From Mixia osmundae IAM 14324 (taxonomy: Eukaryota; Basidiomycota; Mixiomycetes; Mixiales; Mixiaceae): DNA of 64,000 nucleotides. The DNA is taken from the NCBI RefSeq assembly GCF_000708205.1, contig NW_014575560.1, positions 188,501 through 252,500 of the forward strand. The letters are read 5' to 3'. Below, piece by piece: positions 21,129 through 31,172 of the stretch. The notes beneath the pieces are model-generated. The model saw only the letters and a list, made by a program, of their open reading frames with translations. It did not search any database and was not told the origin of the DNA. A program made the translations under genes and the position numbers. Numbering within the stretch: position 1 is the first letter of the stretch; every line of letters begins with the position of its first letter.

Positions 21129-22201
21129 ATGGACATTGAGGAGCGGCCTCGCAAAGTGCGCAGACTCGCTCCAGCTCCAGATTGTATAGCTGGCCAGCTC
21201 GTGAGCAAAGCCCGGCTTGGTCGAAGCGGCACATACGTCCTCGAATTGGCTGCATTCGACTCGACTTTTGCAGCTGCCGGCTCAGACAAGTCCATACGGA
21301 CATATGACTCTGCGACCCTGAAGCAGCTCAATGCGATACAAGGCAAAGCCAACGTGACTTCCCTCACAGGGTCCGTCTGGCCAGCTCCCGTGCTTTGCAT
21401 GACATCAGATCAGGGCGACGCCGTGCTTTATGATCTGCGTACGGGCGCGCCAGGCGGCAACCTGTCGCTTAAGAGCGCCCGACCGGGAGCATACACATGC
21501 GGCGCGTTCGACAGCCATCAGACGCAGATAGCAGCAGGAACTGAACTTGCCCTGCACGAGGCGCACATCGATATCTGGGATCTGCGAGCAGCGGCGGTCG
21601 TACATACCTACACAGAGTCGCATTCAGACGACATCACCTGTGTCCGTTATCATCCTCACAGACGACACCAGCTCTTCTCGGGATCGACGGACACGCTCTG
21701 GACTTGCTTCGACACGCGCCTTTCGGACGAAGACGACGCCGTGATAGCCACGGGTAACGAGGGCGCGCCACTGCGGTCGATGAGCATGCTGCAAGAACGC
21801 TTGGCTTGCTTGACGACCCAAGAGACCATCTCAATTTGGGATCTGGCAGAATGTGAGGTCCTTGACGAGCTCGGCGATGTGCGCGGTCAGACAGAGCAAG
21901 GCTGGCAAAGCCATCACGTCATTCGTGCAGATGTGACTGCTGATGCTGTGCAGACATGGCTGGGTACCGAGTCGTGCGTAGCTCTCTGTCCAGCTCAGCT
22001 TTGGCTCAGATTTCGATTGACAGCGGTGAATTCGTGGTGGCGAGGCAGAGCGTCGATGAGCCAGACGCGGTACTCGCCACATTCAGTGGCAGTCATAGCG
22101 ACATTGTCCGTTGCATCCATCACGATGTCGCCAGTGACAGAGTGGTCTCAGGCGGCGAAGATGGTCTGATCTGCATCTGGAGCGCAAGCAATGCAAGCTA
22201 G
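21129..22201 (+). CDS. WD40-repeat protein, WDR89-like
   Basis: Predicted 334-residue beta-propeller. Recognisable blades include AAAGSDKSIRTYD, IDIWDLRAAAVVHTYTESHSDDITCVRYHPH, LFSGSTDTLWTCFD, ETISIWDLA and the final VVSGGEDGLICIWSA. The blade order and the GDVR segment resemble WDR89; its cellular role is not well defined. Exons are 21129-21885 and 21954-22201. The 68-nt intron 21886-21953 (GTCAGA donor, CTGCTGATG branch, GTGCAG acceptor) moves the frame from VLDELGDVR into DMAGYRVVRSS and on to the last two blades. A shorter in-between splice of 30-35 nt was considered and rejected as too small. ATG 21129 is the first in frame. Confidence 0.8.
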
Positions 22202-22292
22202 CACGAGCGAAGCAGCGCGTTTATGAGAGAAGTTGCAATCTACGATCAGACACATTGAAGATGCGCTGCTAATGTACTAAGTCTTGATGTCT

Positions 22293-22967
<675 letters not shown>

Positions 22968-23470
22968 TGCAATCCGTCCCTGATCGACTGCACGGACAAA
23001 GCGAGGTCAGCGTACGCTCTGGTGATCACCAGTCGGACGGAAGGACAGCGGTATCGTAGAGCAGCAAGTCCGAGTCGATGCGTGAGGCTGATCGCACGAC
23101 CAAGCGCAAGCCAGGTGAAGAACCAGCATTGGCAAGGATGTGGCGCCTAACGCTGACTTCAACTTTGTCAACTTGCGAGGTGGCCATGCGCGACGGGGCC
23201 GACCGTACGAGCCACAAAGCAGCTGCGAGGCGACTTACGAGATGACTTGATGCGAACGCTGCGTCACGCCTGGGCGCGAGCAATGAGGCTTCGCGCGAAA
23301 ACTTGAATAATTATTCAATGCGGTAACTTCTCGCGTCCAACGTCTCGCGCGCACGTCCTCGCGGCAAAGTCTCTCTAGTAATAAACGTATCACAGCCAAA
23401 GATTCGTATTCATGCATAGCACAAACCTGTCGAATCAGAGCAGAGATGCGAGGCCCTGCATGTAACAAGT
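22968..23470. promoter_or_regulatory. UBC4 leader/promoter with an overlapping upstream ORF
   Basis: The region between UBC4 and the secreted-protein gene. On the minus strand it contains a 53-codon ORF, ATG at 23187 (MATSQVDKVEV), ending at 23026 next to a probable leader intron of about 42 nt that ends in GTGCAG at about 22997. If this ORF is in the UBC4 transcript it is an upstream ORF; its protein matches nothing I recognise. No other gene is evident. Confidence 0.35.
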
Positions 23471-23989
23471 CTACGCCAGGCTGCCGAATTGTGTGGGCGC
23501 GGCAGACAGAATATCATTGATATTTGTAGGCTGTGGCACGCGCTCAGCGCGGGCATAGCACGTTCGGGACAGGAGGCATACCAATGCAGTTGCTTGTGCA
23601 GCGCCAAAGTCGAAGCTTTTGGGAATCGTAGGCGCTGCTGTTGCACTGACCATACCTTCGAGCGCGGTCAGCTGATCCATAATTGCATTCGTGTTGGCGC
23701 TGGGTGATGCGGATGCAGCACTATCGGGCGCACTAGTCTGTTCGGGAGTGGCAGCCGAAGGCGTTGCGAGCATTGTCGAGTTCATCGACATCGGCATCGT
23801 GGCATTCGCTACAGGCATTGTTGCATTGACAGAGGGCGTTGTAGCATTGGCTGCGGGCACTGCGGGTGTCGTCGCATTAGGTGCAGCAATGGGCGCGAGC
23901 GCGTCGACGTCTGCGTCTGCCATCGGTGCGACGGTTTGTGCGGTGGAATACGCGACAAAGGCACATGCGATAGCAATGATGATCTTCAT
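23471..23989 (-). CDS. Small secreted Ala/Thr/Asn-rich protein
   Basis: Predicted secreted protein of 155 residues with a clean signal peptide, MKIIIAIACAFVAYSTAQ, starting at ATG 23989. The body is rich in Ala, Thr, Pro and Met with several NAT sequons (NATTPAVP, NATMPV), so it is likely N- and O-glycosylated. No known domain. Exons are 23582-23989 and 23471-23530. The segment 23531-23581 is exactly 51 nt, stop-free and in frame, but has GTATGC...GCTGAGC...CACAG intron signals, so I call it an intron; if retained it would add a 17-residue stretch with two cysteines. The frame is open upstream to 24079, but those codons lie before the signal peptide. It could be a wall or effector-like protein. 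Confidence 0.7.
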   Translation of the reverse strand: MKIIIAIACAFVAYSTAQTVAPMADADVDALAPIAAPNATTPAVPAANATTPSVNATMPVANATMPMSMNSTMLATPSAATPEQTSAPDSAASASPSANTNAIMDQLTALEGMVSATAAPTIPKSFDFGAAQATALVCLLSRTCYARAERVPQPTNINDILSAAPTQFGSLA

Positions 23990-24184
23990 GTTTGTGAGCT
24001 GGCTTATCAGTGAAGTACGTATGACCAGAGCAGAGCTGTACTTATAGCTTTGTAGAAGGCGAGGAAGGAGCATTTTCAAGAAGCGAGGTCAAAGGCGGGA
24101 GCCGAGGGCAAGGAGGGTCAGTGCGAGAAAATGCTGCAATTAGTCAACAAATGGAGGCCGGGGTATACTTGCGCGAGCTCGCTT

Positions 24185-25976
24185 TCAAGCTTGAATGCGC
24201 TCTTGCGAGGGTTGAGCGATGCCGTAAGTTCTTCTGAACTTGTCGTCGCACTTTTCCAGGTAAAAGGTATCTGGCCACATGCCATCTACAGGACCATCTG
24301 GGGTATAGTTGCGAATGTTGTGCTTTTCTTCGCGGAGCTGCATGACCATATAAGCATCGTAATGTGAAAGCGAGAGATCGGCATACCTCTAGTGCTCGCA
24401 CATACTCCTCGCACGGTCTGACTTGCAGCTTGGCAAGACGCGCGTCGAGATTGACCTTTGAACGTATCTCTGTCGTATCGCCTTTCACGCGGATGGCGAA
24501 AAAGGTCGCTGCAAGACCACTGCCGTAGCTGAACATGCCTATTCGCTTGCCACGGAGCGTCTCTGGCGCAACAGACTCGAGGACACTGGCGAGTGAACCG
24601 TACAGCGACGCGGTGTACATGTTGCCGAGTCGTCGCATACAGTTGGTAGATGGCCAGACCTTCTCCTTGTAGGCAGCTGCAGACAGGTCGATAAACGTCT
24701 TTTCGACATCCTTCTTGGTCAAAGTTTGCGATCGCGCGACATCGGCAAGCGAAGGATCAACATCATTGAACAATGGTGCAGATGGATCCGCGTGATAGTC
24801 GCCGTACATCTGTGCAAGCATGAGCGCGATGACTGACAAAGACACACTGGCCCACCATGCGTGCGACGCCCTTTTGCACGAGCTTGCCGTATGGCCCGTG
24901 GAATGCTAGGTAGTCAAAGTAGTCAAGATCGACCTTGCTCGAGTCTGACGTCTGGGACTTTGTCAAGCGGGCAGACTCCTTCTCGCGATACTTTGCATAC
25001 GTCGACTCGAGCGCTGACAAGTACGCGATGAGTGTGAGCGGTCCGTCCACTTCGGGGAATTCCGAGGCCAGCGAAGGCTTATAGAAGTCCCAAGAGTTCG
25101 TCATGAACGTGCCATGAGTGGGTTCTGGCACGAGTGGTGCGTTGGGGCCGACGAGCATCGCGACGGCGCCGGCACCGCCTACAGGACGAGCTGACCCTTC
25201 GGCATAGATGGCAATGTCGCCCGCGACGACGAGTGCGTATCTGCCGTCCCAGGAGGACGATTCGATCCAGTTGAGAGCATTGAAGAGCGCAGCTGTGCCG
25301 CCGTAGCAGGCATTTTTGGAATCGATGCCTTCGATGTCATGGTTGCCGTAGGGCGCGAAGAGATCCATGAGAACGGTCTTGACCGATTTAGACTTGTCGA
25401 TGATGGTCTCTGTGCCGATATCGATGCGACCGATTGCTCTAGGATCTATGTTGTATTTATGCAGCAGTTGGGACGTCACTGCGCAGCCGGCTCGATTCAT
25501 TCTCTCATCGGATGACATCTAGCCGGGCTCACCTGTCAGCAGGAAGCTGTAGATGTCCTCGCGGTCGTCGACGAAGGCCATGTACTCTTGGCCGAGACCT
25601 TTGGTATACTGGCGCACGTCTGTGAGCCCAGCGACACGCGAAAGTACAAAGGCGTACCTTGCCAGCGGATACACCATCAAATTGCTCAAGGTCTGCTTCC
25701 GAGATGCAGCGATGGGGGAAATACAGCTCGAGCGCATCTATGGATATGTCAGCTTGATCAAATGGAGATGGTGATGGGTGACGCACGGATGCCGACATCC
25801 TTTGGACGAACGTCGGTGACTTCGAAAGGCGCCGAGTACTCTTTCATCGGCACGGCAGCGAGCGAGGTGGGGTCTGGCGAGGTCATGTGCTCATTGAGAA
25901 TAGCAGCAGGCGTGGAGCCAGATGTTGAGGATCTATGATGGTGGCCTGGGCGGGTGCCATTGACGTTCTGGTACAT
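24185..25976 (-). CDS. ERG13: Hydroxymethylglutaryl-CoA synthase
   Basis: Condenses acetyl-CoA with acetoacetyl-CoA to HMG-CoA at the start of the mevalonate/ergosterol pathway; 514 residues. Exons are 25787-25976, 25658-25737, 25533-25608, 24856-25478, 24387-24809 and 24185-24337, all introns GT-AG of 46-54 nt. Conserved pieces: GIHALELYFPHRCI, DGVSAGKYTKGLGQ, DDREDIYSFLLT, IGRIDIGTETIID, the active-site cysteine in GIDSKNACYGGTAAL, RPVGGAGAVAMLVGP, and the histidine in LAFHGPYGKLVQKG. The C-terminus DDKFRRTYGI matches the family. An N-terminal extension of about 45 residues with several histidines precedes the catalytic core. Divergent from LSm5 across 453 bp. Confidence 0.95.
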
Positions 25977-26429
25977 TTGTGCGTTGCGCGAGCTTGATGT
26001 GGTTCCGAGATGGCCTAATGAGGCTGGCCTAGGTCGGCTGGGGTATGCACCGACAGCCAATCAGAGTCGAGATGGATAGAGACAAGTATTGCGCGCAAGC
26101 CTGCTCGAGGCGACCGTCAGCGCACGAACCCAACGTAGAACCAATTTGACAGAATGCGTCCACGCAACGCACAGACCGTGCGCAGGGATGCCGCGCTTTC
26201 TGAGCTGACGTGCATATACGCTGACTCGATCTGTTTGCTACGCCGAGCTTCGCCCAGGAGACTTGCCTGAGATGAAGCGATGACAGCCTATTATCAGATT
26301 GGCACCCAGCCCTGCCCAGCCTTGCACTCGAACGATTTCGGCGATCAATCTTTTGACGCGTACGTTCGAGCCGCCCGCCTGCGCCTGCGAGGTGATCGGT
26401 GATCCGGAGCTCGCCAGGAAATTGGGCTC
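25977..26429. promoter_or_regulatory. Divergent promoter between HMG-CoA synthase and LSm5
   Basis: A 453-bp gap between two divergent start codons. I see no ORF with homology and no sterol-response motif that I would defend. A short ORF begins upstream of the LSm5 ATG at 26299, but it has no family match and is most likely leader sequence. Confidence 0.45.
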
Positions 26430-26883
26430 ATGGCGACACAGATCCTTCCGCTTGGTGAGTCTGAGCAGCTCCCCGTGCCATCATCATTGACCATGGCGCA
26501 GAGCTAATCGACAAGTGCATCGGTAGGCAACGCCCCAGTCTGGACGCGCTGGCAAAGCTGATTGGCTGTGGCAGGCTCGAGGTTATGGGTCGTGCTCAAG
26601 TCTGAGAGAGAGATCGTAGGCACACTGTTGGGATTCGATGACTTTGTCAATATGGTCCTCGACGACGTCACCGAATAGTGCGCTCACTTGCAAACGAAAG
26701 TGACGCCTCCATCTGACAAGCTCTCACAGTGAAAACACAGCGCAGGGTCGCAAAGCAACGAAGCTAGGGCAGACCCTGCTCAACGGTAACAACATTGCAA
26801 TGGTTCGCTCGACCTATCTGGCTGCGCGTGACAGCTGATGCTCAGGCTTGCAGCTAATACCGGGCGGCGCGGGCCCCGTCTAG
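26430..26883 (+). CDS. LSM5: U6 snRNA-associated Sm-like protein LSm5
   Basis: Subunit of the LSm2-8 (U6 snRNP) and LSm1-7 (mRNA decay) rings; 83 residues. The gene is split into five exons: 26430-26454, 26502-26522 (21 nt), 26575-26677, 26730-26802 and 26854-26883. Joined they give [50 protein letters not shown] (Sm1) and [14 protein letters not shown] (Sm2), a full-length LSm5. All introns are GT-AG (47-52 nt). The last acceptor is TTGCAG before CTA; an upstream CTCAG acceptor would give a stop. No single exon is longer than 103 nt, so ORF scanning misses the gene entirely. Confidence 0.95.
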
Positions 26884-27001
26884 CTTGCCGAGCAGCTCGG
26901 CAGGTCGAATGGCCTTGACAGTCGCTAGAAGAAAGGCGGCCAGACGTGAGATCGCTCAGCCAGATGCATGAGCATGTTGTTGTGTGACTGGCTTGCGAGC
27001 T

Positions 27002-27631
27002 TCATGCAGGCGTAGACGCGTCACGCAGAGCTTCATGAACGGATAACATCCTGGCTTCTTCTTCCCTCGCGCTGTCGTGCGTTGGCGGGAATAGCGTAGC
27101 AACAGACCATGCTTGCGTAGCCGCGGTGTCCCAAGATCCGAGCCCGCTCGAGGAGAATTCGAGCATGAGTCCCAGGCTGGTGTATTCTATCCAGACGCCC
27201 ATGCTTGCGCCCTGAGGTCCAGCACCGCCTCCTTTGCGGTCGGGCTCACCCAAGGCTTTGACGATCTGCTTGCCAGTCGTGTCGCTGGCTAGCTCGATGC
27301 CGGCAGTGACTCGCAAAGGCAATCCTGTAAAAGTGCCAAATTTGACCTTTTTGCTGTCTTTTGACGGGTTGTAGATGTCCAGACTTGCGAGCTGTAGCTG
27401 CGCATAGTCGACGTCGCTTGATGGCATGCGTGTCTGGAGTTGGTAGCCCTTGACGGGCTCAAAGAATAGCGAAAAGCCGAGTGCGTAATGGTTGATATAC
27501 ACCCCGTCTCGATAGACCTTGATGTCGCCTTCGATAATGCCATTGGACTTTGGCGGACCATGAAGAGACTGGACAGCTCGCTTGAGCTCATCAGAGTTGG
27601 CCCTGTGGCCCAGACAGCTCAGCAAATCCAT
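27002..27631 (-). CDS. Conserved fungal protein of unknown function
   Basis: Intronless gene for 209 residues starting MDLLSCLGHRANSDEL at ATG 27631; the open frame further upstream begins only at TTG. I do not recognise the family. The layout looks like a compact soluble domain: IIEGDIKVYRDGVYINHYALG, a central beta-rich part, a Gly-rich segment EPDRKGGGAGPQGASMG followed by WIEYTSLGLMLEFSSSGLGSW, then a short charged helix at the end. No signal peptide or membrane helix. It lies between LSm5 (convergent) and the carboxypeptidase gene (same strand, 150 bp upstream). It is likely a real gene because frame, start and composition fit the neighbours. Confidence 0.65.
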   Translation of the reverse strand: MDLLSCLGHRANSDELKRAVQSLHGPPKSNGIIEGDIKVYRDGVYINHYALGFSLFFEPVKGYQLQTRMPSSDVDYAQLQLASLDIYNPSKDSKKVKFGTFTGLPLRVTAGIELASDTTGKQIVKALGEPDRKGGGAGPQGASMGVWIEYTSLGLMLEFSSSGLGSWDTAATQAWSVATLFPPTHDSAREEEARMLSVHEALRDASTPA

Positions 27632-27781
27632 CTCATGGCGACGCCGGCGACGCGTGACGCAAAGCGCGAAGCTCGAAGGACTGTCTGTCAATTTTATTCG
27701 CCTCTTCGAGCAGACTTGGCGGAGGCGAGCAATGGCACATCTTCATAGCATCCAATACAAATATACCCGGATACTCTGCGA

Positions 27782-29491
27782 CTACTTTCCAACAATGGTG
27801 TCAATCTGACCGAGAAGATAAGTGAGCATCTTGACCGCCACTAACGGCTGGAATTGCGGCACCTGCGAGTACATTGATCTGTCATGTCATCCGGGTCAAG
27901 TGTGAACATGCGGACATACCATATGCCCACTGAGGTAAGGCTCGACATAAGTCAAGCCTCTCTCTTCATGTACATTGCCAACACTGCCTTGTGCGCCTGT
28001 ATAAAACAATCCCGAGCCGATTGGCTGTTGGAATCCTTGCCTGTTCTGCCATGTCATGTTCTGAATGGCGAATCGAGTGCCATTCTGCATGAGCACATAA
28101 TCAAGCGCACCGTGCCCGATGATGACTCGCTTGCCAGCATTGAGCACGATGGGCAGGGCTTCAAAAGTCGAGGGAGCATTCGTGCCGTAGCCAGAGGGTG
28201 TTGCATATACTTTACCGGAAGCACAAGTCTCCCAAGTGATGTTGGGTGCATGGAGCACTTGCTTGACCGCTTCTATATTGAAGTAGGCGCTAAAGGGAAA
28301 TTGCTGACTGGGGAAGGTGCCGGGCAGCCCGAGCGGGTCGGACAAGACCGAAATGTCCAATATGTCGTAAATATTGAAGGCGGGGTTGATGACGAGCGCG
28401 GCGTTGATGATAGCGCTGAAGATATCGCAGTCTTCAGTCGCTGTAGTACGGCCGTTTGGAAAGGTCAGAGCTTTGCTGGGCGGATAGGTGAGCTGATCGA
28501 AGAAGTTCGTATAACCACATCGATCGCTTTGCGTCTGAAGCGTAGCAAGCGTCGTGTCGTTCAGACGCATGATGTCCTGCCAATAGCGTGCAAACGGCAA
28601 GGCCGGTGCTTGTTCTTGGATGATGTCGTAGTGAAGACTGGGATCAAAGAGCATGAGACCTCGGAAAGTGAGATTGAGTGCTGCAGGCTGCTGCACAATG
28701 TTCTTGCTGATATAGCTAGCGTGATAGCCAGCATAGCTTTCGCCGGTCATGTACAAGCTAAAGCCATTCATCTCAGGAAAGAGGAGAAGGAACTGCTGCA
28801 TGAAGCCGATGAACATCACTGCCAGCTCGTCGTCGTTGGTCACAGTGACAGGGCCCTGAGAGAAGCCAGAGCCAACCATTTGCTCGACGTGAAGCATGTG
28901 CGCGTGTTGTGCCCAATTGCCACTCGTCCTGAGGGTCGGCGCCGCCTGACCGAAGCCAAAGGTAGCAGGGCCATTCTCCTGAAGCCATCCCTCGAGAGAG
29001 GAGCATCCAGGTCCTTATGCGATATGCTCAGCGCCGTTGTCTGGCAACCCGGGCCTGCATACCTCCATTGAGCCAGATTACGAGATCCTTGCTTGATTTG
29101 CCGGATTGCGTCGGTGTGAAAATGAAGAACAGCTTGCGCGTCTCATTAGCAGCTGCTGATATTGGAAGCAAGCCAGAGAATAGTGGTCCTGCTCTCTCGG
29201 CTCAGCTCCGATTGGGGAGCAGCATAACGTGCGCAATGTACCGATGTCAAAGTCCATGAGCGGTATTGTTCTGCCATCGACATAGTACTCTCGAGCTTTG
29301 GCATTCTTGAATGTCACACCACCCGCTGTGATCCCGGTCGCATCGACAGCATTGGCCGAGCTGATACTTGGCCCCTTGCCAGTCGTTTGTACGGCGCGAA
29401 GTGTTTGGAGTGAGGTAGGTCCAATGCGAGCGTGTGCAGCTGCAATGAGCATTGCGACGACTGCAAGAATGGTATTGATCATCTTTCGCAT
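27782..29491 (-). CDS. Secreted serine carboxypeptidase (peptidase family S10)
   Basis: Extracellular or vacuolar C-terminal exopeptidase, 516 residues. Exons are 29242-29491, 29063-29188, 27920-29013 and 27782-27862 (introns 53, 49 and 57 nt, GT-AG). A signal peptide (MINTILAVVAMLIAAAHA) starts at or just after ATG 29491. Family motifs: [20 protein letters not shown] (the GGPGCSS join spans intron 2), the nucleophile serine in TGESYAGYHASYI, the aspartate in IIGHGALDYVL and the histidine in SGHMVPQFQPL, the last created by splicing intron 3. Many NxT/S sequons. Divergent from NAD(P)HX dehydratase (131 bp between starts). Confidence 0.93.
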
Positions 29492-29622
29492 GCTACTGAG
29501 AGTCTCGGAAGGGGGATGAGGGGGACTTGGAAGTGTTCGCTGTCGGTCCGAATTTGCTCGCGGAGCACGAGTCTCCACAACGCGAGAGGGGCAAGTGCCC
29601 CGCTCTCGATGACGATGGCTCC

Positions 29623-30988
29623 ATGCGAGCTGACCGACACCTCACTACTCTTGGACGAACACTTGCGACCATGAGCAGTGCCAGCCAGGTCGGTCACGGT
29701 AGCTCACCACTGCAGACCAAGCTGATGGATTCGCAGCTCAATGCAGAGATTCGTCGAATCATCCCCAGCCTCAGCTCGGATAAGCACAAGGGCCAAGCAG
29801 GTATGAGCCTGAGTAAGACTACAAGCGCCAGCTCATCGCTCCAATAGGCCGGGTCGGTGTGATCGGAGGCAGCAAAGAGTATGGCGCATACATGAGCGCT
29901 CTCGCAAAGCGCTTACACCTCGCAGTTACACGGGCGCTCCTTATTTCTCCTCTTACTCCGCCATGCGCCTTGTCAGTCTCACACGGTCCATGCCTGCCAA
30001 GCTCATACGAGCATAGGGTGCCGATCTAGCACACGTGATCTGTGAGCCATCGGCGGGCAACGTCATCAAGACATACTCGCCTGGTCCGCCTCTCTCGCGC
30101 AGATTGCATCCGCGCGCTCATCATGTTGGCAGACTTGATCGTCCACCGGCTGCTTGCGCAAGATGGGTACGAAGAGCAGCGGTTCATATGTACATCGTGC
30201 TGATGCAGGGAGGGACAGAGATCCGAAGGCGATCGAAGAAGAGCTCAAAGCACTTTTGTCGCGCCTGCACATCATTGTTGTCGGTCCCGGGCTGGGCAGA
30301 GAGCAACACATGCAAGACGCAGCACGATCAGCGATAGAACTCGCGCGAAAAGATGCCAAATATGTCGTCATCGATGCAGATGGCCTCTTCCTCGTGCAGA
30401 GCGAGCCAGAAGTCATCAAAGGCTACAAACGCGCCATACTGACGCCCAACGTCGTCGAGTTCGGACGACTATGCTCCAAGATGGTACGTCGAGCTTGCTG
30501 ACCTGAGCTTGCCGCTCACAGCAGACCGCAGGGTATCGATCAAAAGGGTGATCCGGACACACTGGCCAAGCAGCTCGCCAACGCCTTGGGCGGTCTGACG
30601 GTGCTGCAAAAGGGCGCGGTCGATGTCATATCGAACGGCAAGGACGTTCTCAAGTGCGACGAGGCAGGCGGCCTCAAGCGATGCGGCGGTCAGGGCGACG
30701 TGCTCAGCGGCACAGTTGGTACTTTCATGGCTTGGGCGAAGACGTACGAAGAGGGTCAGGAAGAGTGGGTCAAGTTCCTGCCGTTGTCAGCATCATGTGC
30801 TCATCGTCATATACAGTGATGGCGCCGAGCGAATACCGACAGAGAGGCTGCCCCTCCTGGCTGCATTTGCGGGCGCGACGATCACGCGAACATGCTCTCA
30901 TCGAGCGTTCGATCGAACAGGGCGAGCCATGCAGACGAGCGATCTGCTCGAAGAGGTGGGTAAGGCCTATGTCCAACATTTCGGCTGA
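29623..30988 (+). CDS. ATP-dependent NAD(P)HX dehydratase
   Basis: Repairs hydrated NADHX/NADPHX to NAD(P)H (CARKD/NNRD family; yeast YKL151C). Eight exons: 29623-29800, 29848-29878, 29926-29971, 30017-30083, 30133-30166, 30219-30483, 30532-30764 and 30817-30988 (341 aa). Conserved pieces: GRVGVIGGSKDYTGAPYFS, RLGADLAHVICEPSAG, VVGPGLGRE, VVIDADGLFLV, AILTPNVVEFGRL, GGLKRCGGQGDVLSGT and the C-terminal AMQTSDLLEEVG. Introns 5 and 7 each have an alternative donor nearby; I chose the 52-nt versions. Two in-frame starts exist: ATG 29623 adds an Arg-containing leader (MRADRHLTTLGRTLATMSS) that looks mitochondrial, and ATG 29671 would give a cytosolic form. Confidence 0.9.
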
Positions 30989-31172
30989 ACCACGCCGGCG
31001 TATGGGCTCTTAATATGATCCGAGCTCGGACAATTGCATATTCACTTTATTAGCGCGCTTTGAGCTTTGAGACAAGAACCTAGTCCGCTTCCTGACCTCG
31101 CGGTTGCTCGATAAGAGCACGATGGACGTTATATAGACTGTATACACCAAACCACAATCACTTTTGCACACA

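Noticed and set aside
21940-21990. 30-35 nt intron in the WDR89-like gene
   Set aside because: Shorter than any other intron here and without a branch site; the 68-nt intron 21886-21953 fits frame and signals better.
27884-29071. 395-codon plus-strand open frame antisense to the carboxypeptidase
   Set aside because: It mirrors the coding frame of a clear S10 peptidase, has no recognisable domain, and the codon-phase composition favours the minus strand.
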